Assembly (NCBI GenBank): GCA_029298735.1
Contig: JANSLP010000024.1
Span: forward strand, 62,001 to 126,000
Length of the DNA: 64,000 nucleotides
From: Ophiostoma sp. CBS 140.51
Taxonomy: Eukaryota; Ascomycota; Sordariomycetes; Ophiostomatales; Ophiostomataceae
Reading direction: 5' to 3'
Shown here: positions 38,299-48,903 of the stretch, piece by piece
How positions within the stretch are numbered: the stretch's first letter is position 1
Layout of the letters: the number at the start of each line of letters is the position of its first letter
The notes under the pieces: model-generated
What the model was told of the DNA's origin: nothing
The model's input: the letters and a program-made list of their open reading frames with translations, nothing else
Database searches by the model: none
Translations under genes and position numbers: made by a program

Positions 38299-41200
38299 TT
38301 TTAGAGGTTATCGGCTATGTATGTGCGTATATGTCTGATGGAACAAGGCAACAAGGCCAAGGAAGTGTCGTGCGTACGTCTCAGAGTCGACTGTCGTCGA
38401 AAAAGTCGGGACAGCCAAAATGGCAGATCGGCAGGTTCGAGCAAACGCGATCGACTCGGGCGTTGCGTGCGGGGAACAGGTTCGATGTAGGATGCCAAGC
38501 AACCAGACGGCGCGCAGTCTTCACAGTATCGAGTACAAAGCAAAAGGGATCGATATCGAGAAAGGAAATAAAGGTCGTCGTTCGTTCCGAGGCAATGGGA
38601 TCCAGGGGACAAGGCTGGGGCGATTGAAAGACAAAAGCCGGTGGCTTGGTTCGAGTCTACGCAGTGAGAAAGCTGGCGTGAGGGCGTTTTTCTCTCGTTC
38701 ACGTCAAGATTGGCTTTTTTTCTGTCTCGTTTGAGGTGCAACACACGCAAAGGCCGCGTTACGCCGCGGTGTTGTGCGACGAGAACGGCATGGGGGTTGG
38801 CAAAGGATACGGGATGCTGAAGCGACGATGAGGATGTTGAGGGCTGAAAGAGCTGGGGAGAGCTGAGAGTTGAGAGATTCGAGAGGCAGTAAAATCAAGT
38901 CGAGAAAGAGGCTCCTAGGGATTCGAATGTGAGACAACTTTTGCGCTCCACGATACGAGGAAATGGCTGTTGCGGGCGGGAGGCGGGTATCGAGTTCGGG
39001 TATGGGTTTGGCGCAAGTCGAAAGAAATGTTGCAGTAAAATTGACGGGAGTCGATGACAATCGGCTGGATTGAAGCTGTTGAGGCGGTCAGGTCGTCGGG
39101 GAAGAAGAGGCTGGCGGCTGGGACACGAGAGTAAGAAAAAGAGACAGGGGAGGTGTCTGAGAAGAGAAAGAGGGAAGCTGGAAGGAAGAAAACACGACCA
39201 AGAACCAGCGCACGACCCAACACACGAAAAAGCAGGTGCGAAGGAAGAACCAAGACCCAAAGAAGAGAAGGCGGCGGGCGGCGATGGCAAGGAACGAAGT
39301 GACCTCGCTTTCGCAACAAAGAGGGAAAGAGGGCCCTTGCCTTTTGGGACGGGGCCAAGAAAAGCTGAAGGCTAGTAGCGCTAACGCGAATAGGGCGAGA
39401 GCGAGATGGCAGGTGGAGAGCGGGTGTGAGAGGGCGCCCGATGAGTGCCGCAGGAATGCGGTAGCACTAAAATCAATTAAGGTGAGCGCCTATGATAGAT
39501 GAGACACTGTCGATGCGATGGGGAAAAAGAAAAGAAAATAGCATAAAAGGCCAGAGATGTCGCAGTGAGAAAATTGGTAAACGAAGAGGATTTTGGGAAG
39601 GAAAGAGCGGCCCTTCGATGAGATGCAGGTGCAATCGTGATCGTGTGGGGTGAGTAGAGAAATTGCGGAAAGAACGACCTGTGAAATCGCTCAAAGAAAG
39701 GTCCAGGCCTGGCCAGGCCATATCAGCCCAGCAGCCAAAGGTGCCACGAACGAGCGATGAGGAACGCTCACGAGCACTTCAGGACACCAAAGAGGGTGCG
39801 AAGAATAGAAGGATACCTGGACAGAGTGACAAAGGTGCCGCAAAAACCAACTTTTGTCACTGGGGGATGGAGGCACCCATACTCGTTTACTCACTGTACG
39901 CGGCTTAGGATTACAATAAAATTACAGAGTAACAATATGCCGTAAGATACTCCGTACTATCTGAATATCAACAACCTGAGGAAAGATCAAACGTGGAGAA
40001 TGAAGACACGCGGAAGCTGCGAGCGAGATTTCTGAACCAAGTCCTTCGTGCCCGTGCCACTTGCTGTTGCCCCGTGTTAGCTAATACAGCATTACGACGC
40101 CAGTGGACTCTTGGGACAGAAAGAGGGAAGGCGCAGGGCACAGCACAGCGCCGAAACAATTCGGGAACAGCACATACAACTCGGACGGAAAAGAACAACA
40201 CAGCGACCCCGAGGCGGCGGCACGTGTCTCTGTGTACTCAGTATCTGCGGAGGGAGCCGCCTGGAAGAAGATTTTACTCCATTTGCTCGGCAAAATAAGT
40301 CAAGGTCAGGGACTCGGGCCAGCAATATCTAGGAATTGTCCGAGACGTCTGAGCCTCGATCAGGAAGAATGGAGACTCGGGAGACAATAGAGCACAAAGA
40401 TTATCTTACAAGGCTGCGCACAAAATTATTTGTTAGGGCAGACGACAAAATAAACATGAAAAACGCAACAAAGAGTGACGCGAGTCAGACAGTAACAGTG
40501 GGCAAACAGAGGGCAAATAGAATGAAATAAAGGAGGCGGAAAATTCATTTGGTGACAATAGTCGTGAGATAGCTCTACAACCTCGAACAAGTTTCTCTTC
40601 CTCAGTGCTGGAGGCCTCGCAAAATTTAAACCGGAGCCTAATGGTTCGCGTCCTCGGAGAACGCGCTGGCGGCAGCGCCGTGGGGCGCTAAAGACAACCC
40701 CTTCCAGCGGGTTTAACGTCGCCAGGACGCAGCCCACCTGCCACTTTACAGTTGAAACACAGGGAGGGTTGGAGGCAGCCTGTACTCTTATGTATCCGCC
40801 AGCCACATTACGCATTAAAGATACATTGAGTAACCTAGCAAGGCTGAGCTTCAGAATTCGCCGAGGTCACAACTTAGATACACACGACGTAACTTACTCC
40901 TGGTGAGAGTCCATCAGATAAAAACTTGGCGATGATGGACTGTGCAAATTGACTTATACACGATACACCGTCAGCGTATGTTTTGTATAGGTAGTTTGTA
41001 AGGACATTTTTGTGTAGTCTGGGTGTAGATTTATAATTTTTAGAAAGAAATACTCTAGGTCTGATATTTCATACACTTTACTTCCTTTATGGAGAATAAT
41101 AAAATGTAAAGTGAAAAATAAAATAAAAAATGTAAACAAATTTACAAGACCATACAAAATCAAAATTAAAATCAAGATAAAGTTCATTATACTGGCAAAC

Positions 41201-41359
41201 AACTGCCATCGCACCACTGGAAGAGTGCGGAGTATAAGAAACGACAACTATGAGTACATGTCTCGAAAAAGACTGCCTGATGATAGGAAACAGAAATACA
41301 AAATGCCAAAATGGAATACAAAAAAATACAAACATGATAAGGAGTTTATCCTTCATCCC
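38299..41359. other. Upstream region of the C2H2 gene and 3' flank of the Ivy1-like gene
   Basis: The 3.1-kb stretch has no supported gene. The proximal kilobase is purine/pyrimidine-biased and is probably a long promoter or leader of the C2H2 gene. A TACTCCGTA palindromic element lies at 39948-39956. Bases 40930-41190 are very AT-rich. A frame on the minus strand in 40426-40815 has some GC-rich codons but no recognisable domain. Confidence 0.6.
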
Positions 41360-43690
41360 TCACCCCTCGTGTCGCCATATGTACACGCCCTCGTCTGTTT
41401 CTTCATGCTTAATGTCTGCTGTTGGCCTAGCTGACGACGAGGCTCTCGATGCTGGCGCTGCTGGTGTCGTTCCGCCACTCTCGGCCCTGGCCTTGCCTTT
41501 GCCCTTGTTCCTGCTGCTGCTTGTGATGCTTGCCTGTGAGCGTAGCTCATCCTCTTCTCCTAAGCCAGCTTCCTCTTCACCCTTTTCTTCTTGCGGTGTC
41601 TCTAGCTGCTCGCCTTCCTTGAGCCAGGCCAGGGACGTCCGCTCGGGACTTGAGAACTGGCCAGAGAACAGATCCTCTTGGGGATCGACAGAGACGCGCT
41701 GAGGCGAGAAGGGGCGAGACCGGCCGCGGCTGCTGTTGGAAGATGTCGCCGTCAACTTGGGCGTCTTGCCCTTTTGTGTCTTTTTGCGGGACGCAGACGC
41801 GCCTCGCCCCTGCCCGTGGACCGAGGCAGTGTCACTTCCGGCAACGGACGCTGCTTCGGCGTGGGCCAAGCTATCGAGGCTCTGGTACTGGTGTTGGTAG
41901 GTGTCGACGGCCAAACTGTCGGCATGGGCGTAGCGTTGCTGCTGCTGCTGCTGCTCTTGTGGTGCTGCTGGCGACTGGTCAGAGGAGATGGTGATGGTCC
42001 TATCAGCATCTTCCTCCTCTTCCTCGCCATCATCTTCCTCTCTTATGGATGCGCCCTCATCGATGGCCTCTTGTGACTGGTGGGATTGCTGTGACTTTTG
42101 TGACTGCTGTGACTTTTGTGACTGCTGCGACTGTTGCGAACGTACGCTTGACCGTTGCCCCTTCCTTGGTGAGCGGCCACGGGCCTGATCCTCGTCGTGG
42201 TCCTGTAATGGGTCCTGACTTGGGGCGCGTTGTTCTGACTTGCGGCCCAGTATGCTGCCGCCCGTCAGGATGCTAAAGAACCCTCCGCCGCCACCACTTG
42301 TTGCAGACGTTGCAGCATCATTGCCATTGCCCGTAGCAGGGCTGCTGCTCCGTACGTTACCGTTGATTGTTGACACCTCGCTGGCATCGTCGTCGATCCC
42401 GGTACCCTCGTCGTCACCATCGTCATCGGCATCATCGCCGACATCATCCTCAAAGTCACCGCTGGAGACTGGAGCACCGCCACCACCGAGCAAGGACAGC
42501 TTTGGTGCGACGCCAGACCCCAAAAAGCCGCCGGCACCCGACACGACGGCATGCGAGCTACTGCCGACAATGCCTGCACCATTGGACGGGCCGCCCAACA
42601 GCAGACCGCCGCCACCGCCGAGGTCATCGTCATCGTCATCATACCCATTACGCGAAAACAGGTCCACAGCACCGTCCAGCACGACATCCAGTCCGCCGCC
42701 GGGCCAGCCCTTCCGTGCCAAGCTGTCCAGAATATCAACCTCGGCCCGCACCAGGTTGCGACTTGCCTGGCTCACTGTACCACTCATGTCGCGGCTCTGG
42801 TCCAGCAAGGTCACGGCATGCTCGCCCTGCCGCACCGTCAGCGCATCCAAGGCTGCCGTCATGGCTACCAGGTGGTCCCGCATGCGGCCGACATCGCGCT
42901 GCCGCGGCTTACGCAGCTTCACGCCTTCCTTTTCGAGACGGCGGATCTCGCGACTGGCGTCGCGCATGCCCGCTGCATAGCTTTCTTGCTCGGCCTCGAC
43001 GTCGGCGGCGTAGCGGTCGAGCTCGTGGACAATGGGCAGCTCAAAGGATCGGTACACGGTCTCGGCCAGGATGCCCTGCTGGTTAGCCATCAAATAATAA
43101 AGGCCCGAGGTGGCCAGGAGCACGTCGGCGGTGCAGGACGCCTCGTGCAGGCTACTGCCGCTGCTACCAACGCCAGCGCCAAAGCCAATGCTGCTTCCCG
43201 TCATGTTCTCGTTGCCCCGCGCATAGGGTCCTGGTGGGTACGGCTGGGCGCGGGCTTCTTTTAACCGTGCGCAGGCCTCGAGGGCGCTGCCAAAGTTGGA
43301 CGCAGCGGCCGACAACTGCCCCAGAGCTACACGGTAGGCCTTGGCGCTGGCGGAGAGTGTCTCGTATGCGAGGCGCGACCGGTCGGTGTCGTCGTGGGAA
43401 AAAGGAAACGGCTGGCGCGGCGGGGGAGGGGCGATGGACGCAAAGGAGGCCGAGGAACCGGCAGCGAGGCCGGAGAGGGAGGGGCGCATGGTCGAGGCGG
43501 TCGTGGGCGGTGACTGTGCGGCGCTGGGAAAGGAGCTGTAGCCGGAGCTGTAGGCAGAAGGGCCTTCACCGTTGCGTGGTCCGGCGCCGGGTGATCTGGT
43601 GACGGAGTAGAGGGAGGGGGCGTTGGCGGCGGAGGGAGACGAGACGGAAGAGGGACCGGCTGTCGCCGGGGTTGTTGGTGAGGAGGGCAT
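41360..43690 (-). CDS. Ivy1-like vacuolar/phospholipid-binding protein
   Basis: This single exon encodes 776 residues from the ATG at 43690; the frame extends further upstream without an ATG. The core at about 100-350 reads DTDRSRLAYETLSASAKAYR, NFGSALEACARLK, a region with LLATSGLYYLMANQQGILAE and a long helical part to SLARKGWPGGGLDVVLDGAV. This is the pattern of fungal Ivy1 homologs, whose I-BAR-like helical bundle binds phospholipids and the Rab Ypt7 at vacuoles and endosomes and affects TORC1/PI3P signalling. The C-terminal half is acidic and Gln/Ser-rich, with a SQQSQKSQQ-type repeat (42060-42135) and a poly-Gln run. The call rests on pattern recognition of the core, so the exact ortholog is moderately certain. 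Confidence 0.72.
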   Translation of the reverse strand: MPSSPTTPATAGPSSVSSPSAANAPSLYSVTRSPGAGPRNGEGPSAYSSGYSSFPSAAQSPPTTASTMRPSLSGLAAGSSASFASIAPPPPRQPFPFSHDDTDRSRLAYETLSASAKAYRVALGQLSAAASNFGSALEACARLKEARAQPYPPGPYARGNENMTGSSIGFGAGVGSSGSSLHEASCTADVLLATSGLYYLMANQQGILAETVYRSFELPIVHELDRYAADVEAEQESYAAGMRDASREIRRLEKEGVKLRKPRQRDVGRMRDHLVAMTAALDALTVRQGEHAVTLLDQSRDMSGTVSQASRNLVRAEVDILDSLARKGWPGGGLDVVLDGAVDLFSRNGYDDDDDDLGGGGGLLLGGPSNGAGIVGSSSHAVVSGAGGFLGSGVAPKLSLLGGGGAPVSSGDFEDDVGDDADDDGDDEGTGIDDDASEVSTINGNVRSSSPATGNGNDAATSATSGGGGGFFSILTGGSILGRKSEQRAPSQDPLQDHDEDQARGRSPRKGQRSSVRSQQSQQSQKSQQSQKSQQSHQSQEAIDEGASIREEDDGEEEEEDADRTITISSDQSPAAPQEQQQQQQRYAHADSLAVDTYQHQYQSLDSLAHAEAASVAGSDTASVHGQGRGASASRKKTQKGKTPKLTATSSNSSRGRSRPFSPQRVSVDPQEDLFSGQFSSPERTSLAWLKEGEQLETPQEEKGEEEAGLGEEDELRSQASITSSSRNKGKGKARAESGGTTPAAPASRASSSARPTADIKHEETDEGVYIWRHEG
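42060..42135. repeat. Coding tandem repeat (Gln/Ser) in the Ivy1-like gene
   Basis: Imperfect 9-21 bp units related to TGTGACTGC/TGTGACTTT repeat in tandem and encode SQQSQKSQQ on the minus strand. In-frame unit length suggests tolerated length variation. Confidence 0.75.
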
Positions 43691-46419
43691 AAATGCTCTC
43701 GCTCCGGCCCTTGGGCCGTTGTAGTTGTCGTTAGGAGGTATAAGCTGACTCTTGACAGGCAGATTTGGAGCGTGTGTGCTTGCCGGCCGAGTTGACGGAG
43801 TAAGATTCAAGAAGATAGGGAGGAGGAGACGAAGTAGGAGGGTCGGCAGAAAGGAGGCTCCACAAGGAGAGAGGAGGAGGGGGCCGATCTTTTGGCGCGC
43901 GCGTTAGGAGCGGAACAAAGAGCGGCAATCACTTGCGGTCGCCTCTCCGTCGAGCTTTGTGTTGTAAAACGGTCGTCGGAGCCTCGTGAAAGACAGTGGG
44001 ACTGTAAGGCGCGTTGCGCAAAGAGATAGACAAGGTTGCACTGTTGTTTGGAACGAGATTCGGGGGACTTTGCGGCATGCGGCCGAAACAGGCAAGATAG
44101 AGGAACGTGCCCACTAGCAGCTGCGATAGACAGGCACGGGGCCCTGATAAGTGGCAGGTGCCAATGGGAAAGGCGTTATTATGTCAGCAGACTTTGACGC
44201 TAAAGTTGTCGTGTTTTAGGGAGCTTTAGCGGCCTCATATTTGTTTACTTGCACTAAGGCCCCTATTTTGTACTCTGGTAGAGCAAAATGGCGTTCACCA
44301 GGCTTTGCGACTGTACACTGTCGTGACTGCATTGTATTTCTTATTTTTCTTATTTTCTTTTTTTCTTTACGTTGTGACCATGATTGAAAATAATATGCTG
44401 AGTATGGGATGGAGGCTACAGAACCTGTACAGTAAAGATAAGGTACAAAATACTGGTAGGATGCTAATAGCTGAATAAAAGAGAACCAGAAGACAGAATA
44501 AGAGAGGAATAAAAAAAACAAAAAACCTAGCACCGACAAAACGATCAATCAAAGAGTCGTCGACATGCCCATTCCCCGAAAGTTTTGTAGGACCGCACGA
44601 TTGATTTGTATTCGTGTCCCCCATCTCCTCCCCATCACATAGTGCGTCCAATTCCAAAACCATCTATACCTCTTGCCCAATTTGCCCATTTGCGCGATTC
44701 CCTCAAGAGTCGAGCTGTAGGACAGACGCGCCTTCACAAGTGTAGGTGTCTGGCGGGACCCGAGACGTATTCGATCGGAGACGAGGCGGCTGACATAGGC
44801 AGATCTATACCGGCTGGAGAACATTTGGAGATGGATGCCCATGAGCCTCGAAGATCGGTCTGGTCGGACGAAGAAAAAAGATCTGGCGAGGTCTCCCTGG
44901 ATACGTTTTCTGGGGCCAAAGGCCATGCTCGTGGGGACGAACAGATCGTTCAAAGACGTGGATTTGGCGGTGCGGACGGACGGGCCACCACTGGCTGGGG
45001 AGCACCATGCACGTCGTTTTGGAACGGACCAAAACAGTCGAGCGTACAGACAGTATGCCAACTGTCTGGCCGCTGGACTGTTTTGGCCCATTCAGCGACG
45101 ACATCAGTGGCACCCAGCAGCCAGTAGTGGGCACTGTGTCTCCCCGGTGGAGGATTCTCGACGGACTGAGACGATGAGAAGGAAATAGTCAGAGGATGGA
45201 CATGGTTGGTTGTATTTTTGGGGTGCATTGGAAACTTACCTTGCGGCCATCCACCGGGGAGACTTGCTTTGGATGATGAGACGGGAAGGGGGGAGAGGGA
45301 TTATAGTAGAACCCTTCAAAGCTGTCACCCTCTTCCCGTCCCATCTGAAAAGGCAGGAAGGAGCCAGATGAGTAAAGTTCGGCTGCAGAGGAGGCGTGAA
45401 GAAGGAAAGAAAAGAAAAAAGGAAAGGAGAGAAAGTGAGGGGAAAGAGCGAGGGGTGGGCGATATATACATGTGTGCAAAAAAACCCAGGTGGGGCCAAA
45501 GGTCAAAGAAACGAAACAGGAAAGAGACAGGAAGAACGTCCGGTCGAGGAAGGAGCGAGCGAGGACTCGACATTTTGGCAAGTGGAATGGGCTGCCCAGC
45601 ACCGAGCAAGTCCTCGCTGAAAAGGGCACAATTACAGTAGGACAGGCACAAAGGACTGGTACCTTAATAAAAGAATGCACAAGGCCTCCAAGAGCTGTGA
45701 AAAGGTGTGGCGAGGAAGTGTTAGCCGTGCATCGATTGTACCACACCTTGCCTCAAGGCCTTGCAACTCCGTTGATTTCTAGAGGCCTCTACATGCGCTA
45801 CTATTAGAACACGACTTCTCAATGCTCTCCAAAGAAGCCGTCAGGTCCAGTCCGGCGGGATTGTTGTACTACGCACTTGCCCTGGCCTGATGTTGGTGTT
45901 GAGGACTGATAGAGAGCGTGATAGTGTAAAAGAATAATGGGCATGTAAAATGAGGAAAGAGTGACAGGGCGCGCCTTCCTCGCCATCTTTCTTCAAAGAG
46001 CTGGTTCCTATTGGCCCGATATTATTGACTGCAATTCAGACAACATCTTTCTACACCATACGGTCAACACAATGTTTGACCATTGACGAGCCTACAATGT
46101 CCGTAAACCCCGGTCCCTTACCTGTCACATCAAGTCGAAATACATCCGCATTTGTTATTGAGAACCATTTTATTGCTTATACTTGAGAACCAGCCGAGAC
46201 GAGACGTGATACGATCAAAAACAAACAAGGAAAGACTATCAAGACAAACAATGGGAAGTAGAACCACACTCACGAGATAAACAGAGGCGATACTGACAAT
46301 ACACAATAAGAGCAGGAGAGACAGACGCCAGAGATACAGAAAAATCGAAACAGAAACGACAATCCTCCCTTTCCACTACGACAAAACCTCCTTCCGCACT
46401 ATTTCAGAACCGACTACAA
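43691..46419. other. Spacer between Ivy1-like gene and low-complexity gene, with large hairpin
   Basis: The 2.7-kb spacer contains the Ivy1-like promoter and a strong inverted repeat centred at 45057-45058. Overlapping frames on both strands around 44550-45230 resemble each other only because the DNA is an inverted repeat. None shows a known domain. Confidence 0.6.
44985..45130. repeat. Hairpin-forming inverted repeat
   Basis: Base x pairs with base 90115-x. The inner stem is CCAAAACAGTC (45029-45039) against GACTGTTTTGG (45076-45086), then AGCG/CGCT, then CAGACAGT/ACTGTCTG around a 6-nt loop (45055-45060), giving 23 of 26 pairs. Further out, 28 of 44 positions still pair, including CCACCACTGGCTG-like sequence near 44985 against 45118-45130. 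Many mismatches are transitions. It could be a MITE remnant or the template of a hairpin small-RNA precursor. Confidence 0.7.
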
Positions 46420-48903
46420 TTATGCCTCAATGACGACGAAGCTGCTCCGACGCTTGACCTTGGCACTACGGCAGCCCTTGCCAGCGGTCTTGCTCTTGCT
46501 CTTCTTGGAGCCCTTGCTGCTATTGGCTTCGGCCTTCTTTGCTTTGGCCTCCGCCTTGCGCTTCGCCTCCTTTTTGGCCTCCTTGGCTTGCATCTTCTTC
46601 TTGTCAGCCTTGGACAGCTTACGCTTACCCGTGCCACCCGTCAAAAAGTCCATGACGCTGGTGCGCGACGCAGTCGAGCTGGACACGGAGCGAGCGTCCG
46701 AGTCGTCCGAGTCGTCCGAGTCGTTATCGTTGTCGCTGTCGGAAGCCGTGTTGGCGTCCGAGTCTGACTTTATGTCCGCATCAGAGTCAGAGTCATTAGA
46801 GTCTGCATCCGACTCGGAGCTCGACGAGCTGACATCACTGTCCATGCGACCGGCCTTGCGGGTATGACGGCCCTTTTCTTTAGCAGCGGCCTTGGCCTTG
46901 GCCTTTGCTTTGGCTTTGGCTTTGGACTTCTTGGCCTTGCAGTGGCTGTCCGAGTCGTAGACAGTGTCGATCTCCGAGTCAGAAGCATTATCCGAGTCAG
47001 AGTCTGAGTCGGAAGCAGAAGCGGAGGACGACGCATCCGAGTCCGAGTCCGAGGCCGAGCAGACCGTGGCAGACCGCTCGCTAATAGCATCCCAGTCGGA
47101 ATCGTCCGAGTCGTCAACAGCCTTCTTTTTGCCCTTGGACTTGCTCTTCTTGGACTTCTTGTTCTTCTTGTCCTTGACCTTCTTGTACCAATCAAGCATT
47201 GCGTCCAAGTCGCTGTCGCTTTCGGAGTCGCTGTCATTGTCACTGTCACTATCAGAGCTGCCGCTGTCGCTGTCGTCGCTGGTGTTGCTGCTGCTATCGC
47301 TGTAGTCGATTATGCTCAGGCCGCTGCTCTTTTTCTTGTTCTTGTTCTTCTTCTTGGAGACCGACTCAAGACGAGCATTGCGCGAACCACGCCAGCCGGG
47401 AGGCAGGGGAACACCGTGACGCGAGGTCGAGGGCAGCATGTACGGGTGCGATGGGCGGCCCATGGGCGGGCGCGGCATGCCTGGGTTGGAGCGAAGATGG
47501 ATGGGGACGCCTGCCGCAGTACGAATCGGTGGCCGCGACACAGCGCTCATGCCTGGGCGTAAGCCCGGTGGGCCTGGAGGAGGAGGCGGCCGGTAGCCAT
47601 TCCACGGCGGTGGCGACGGGAGTCCGTTGAAGGTGTTGATTCTCGACGAAGGCGAGTCGGGAGAAGACGCAGCAGCTGCCTTGGCCGCCGCAATAGCCAA
47701 GACCCGGAAGATGGGCGGCTTTTTGGAGGCCGCGACCGTTGCAGCGGACGACGAACACGTGTTGGTACTAACACTCGCGACACTGTACGAGCCCCGGTAG
47801 TCACTGCCGTTGTCGATGGCGGAAGACGAGGCAACAGAAGGGGCTGCCGTGAGCGGAACAACGGCCGGGCGGTGCAGCTGCGTACCCGACAGCACCAGCA
47901 CGCTTGCTATCCGAGCATAAGTCACCTTGGCCATACGCGAAGGCGTCACCTGCAGAGCATTCTGGCCCAGACCCCAGCCAGAAACGGCACAGACAATGGC
48001 CTCGAGGTTGCCCTGCTCCACCATGCTCGTGTACGAGAAGGAGCCCTCGGGCGCAATCTGGCGCACAATCTCAAAGAGACGCTCGGCCGATGCGTAGTCG
48101 CTGGCACGCGAGCACTGGAAATAATGGTCGTGCATAAAACGTAGCACCACAGTATTTTCTAGAGCAGCTGCAGAGGCAACAGCCTTGTCGTTGTTGCTGC
48201 TGTACGAGGGCGGCGGCGGCGGCGGCGGGTTCGGATTGAACGGTGTCATAGCCGACTGTGACTGGGACCACGTTGGCGGAGGCGGCGGCGGCGGACCACG
48301 GATGGGCCAGCCTTGAAGGGAGGTCGGCATACCAGGAAGAGGAGGAGGAGGAGGAGGAGGAGGAGGAGGAGGAGGAGGCGGCGACAGGGAAGTTGACGAG
48401 GCCGAAGCTAGTGAATCCGTCTTGCTAAAGACGTTCCAGCGGCTGGAGGATCTGGCATAAGGCGTCTTCTCATCTAGACCAAGACCCGCCTGGTCCTTCT
48501 GGTGCTGCGTCGTCTGGGCCGCCTTGATTTGCCCGAGCATGTCGGTAACGGCAATGGAGATCTCGACGAGGCGGGCCGACAAGGTGGACGTCGTAGCCGC
48601 AATGGCTAGGGGGCCAGCACCACTACCTTGCTGCTGCTGCTGGCGGTCCAACAACGCCTCAAACTTCTCGACACAATCAAGCATCGTGTTCTTGACGCTC
48701 CAGCTGGCATCTGCCACATCTTCGGGCTCAACAGCGCGGGCTAGCTGGCTGTCCTCCTCGAGCACGCGCAGCAGGCGGACAAATGCCTTGCTCAGGACAC
48801 CATCGTCGTCGAGGCCCAGAGCCGGCATAAAGCCAGCACTGTACCAGAACTGGAACAGTTGCAGGTGGAAGAGGCTCACTTTGGAGCCGGTCGGAGTATC
48901 CAT
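46420..48903 (-). CDS. Low-complexity hypothetical protein with polyproline and Ser/Asp/Lys-rich regions
   Basis: This single exon encodes 827 residues from the ATG at 48903. The N-terminal 130 residues look structured and helical (KVSLFHLQLFQFWYSAGFMP, AFVRLLRVLEEDSQLARAV, NTMLDCVEKFEALLDRQQ). A polyproline tract of about 14 residues and further PPPPPP blocks follow, which could bind profilin, SH3 or WW domains. A second structured block is VVLRFMHDHYFQCSRASDY...ERLFEIVRQIAPEG. The last third alternates acidic SD/SDSD runs with Lys/Ala-rich stretches (KAKAKAKAKAKAAAKEKG) and ends basic. I do not recognise the family. A nuclear or chaperone-like phosphoprotein role would be a guess from composition only. 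Confidence 0.8.
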   Translation of the reverse strand: MDTPTGSKVSLFHLQLFQFWYSAGFMPALGLDDDGVLSKAFVRLLRVLEEDSQLARAVEPEDVADASWSVKNTMLDCVEKFEALLDRQQQQQGSGAGPLAIAATTSTLSARLVEISIAVTDMLGQIKAAQTTQHQKDQAGLGLDEKTPYARSSSRWNVFSKTDSLASASSTSLSPPPPPPPPPPPPPPLPGMPTSLQGWPIRGPPPPPPPTWSQSQSAMTPFNPNPPPPPPPSYSSNNDKAVASAAALENTVVLRFMHDHYFQCSRASDYASAERLFEIVRQIAPEGSFSYTSMVEQGNLEAIVCAVSGWGLGQNALQVTPSRMAKVTYARIASVLVLSGTQLHRPAVVPLTAAPSVASSSAIDNGSDYRGSYSVASVSTNTCSSSAATVAASKKPPIFRVLAIAAAKAAAASSPDSPSSRINTFNGLPSPPPWNGYRPPPPPGPPGLRPGMSAVSRPPIRTAAGVPIHLRSNPGMPRPPMGRPSHPYMLPSTSRHGVPLPPGWRGSRNARLESVSKKKNKNKKKSSGLSIIDYSDSSSNTSDDSDSGSSDSDSDNDSDSESDSDLDAMLDWYKKVKDKKNKKSKKSKSKGKKKAVDDSDDSDWDAISERSATVCSASDSDSDASSSASASDSDSDSDNASDSEIDTVYDSDSHCKAKKSKAKAKAKAKAKAAAKEKGRHTRKAGRMDSDVSSSSSESDADSNDSDSDADIKSDSDANTASDSDNDNDSDDSDDSDARSVSSSTASRTSVMDFLTGGTGKRKLSKADKKKMQAKEAKKEAKRKAEAKAKKAEANSSKGSKKSKSKTAGKGCRSAKVKRRSSFVVIEA
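48341..48378. repeat. GGA trinucleotide repeat encoding polyproline
   Basis: About twelve uninterrupted GGA units (CCT on the coding strand) encode the polyproline tract of the low-complexity protein. Pure codon use implies replication slippage and likely length polymorphism. Confidence 0.9.

Noticed and set aside
40426..40815. 129-codon minus-strand frame with GC-rich codons
   Set aside because: No domain, and the frame dissolves into AT-rich sequence at its C-terminus; no RNA gene signature (such as an Sm site or snRNA core) was recognised either.
44549..45228. Long overlapping frames on both strands with similar translations
   Set aside because: The similarity arises from the inverted repeat centred at 45057; none matches a known domain or has a supported start.
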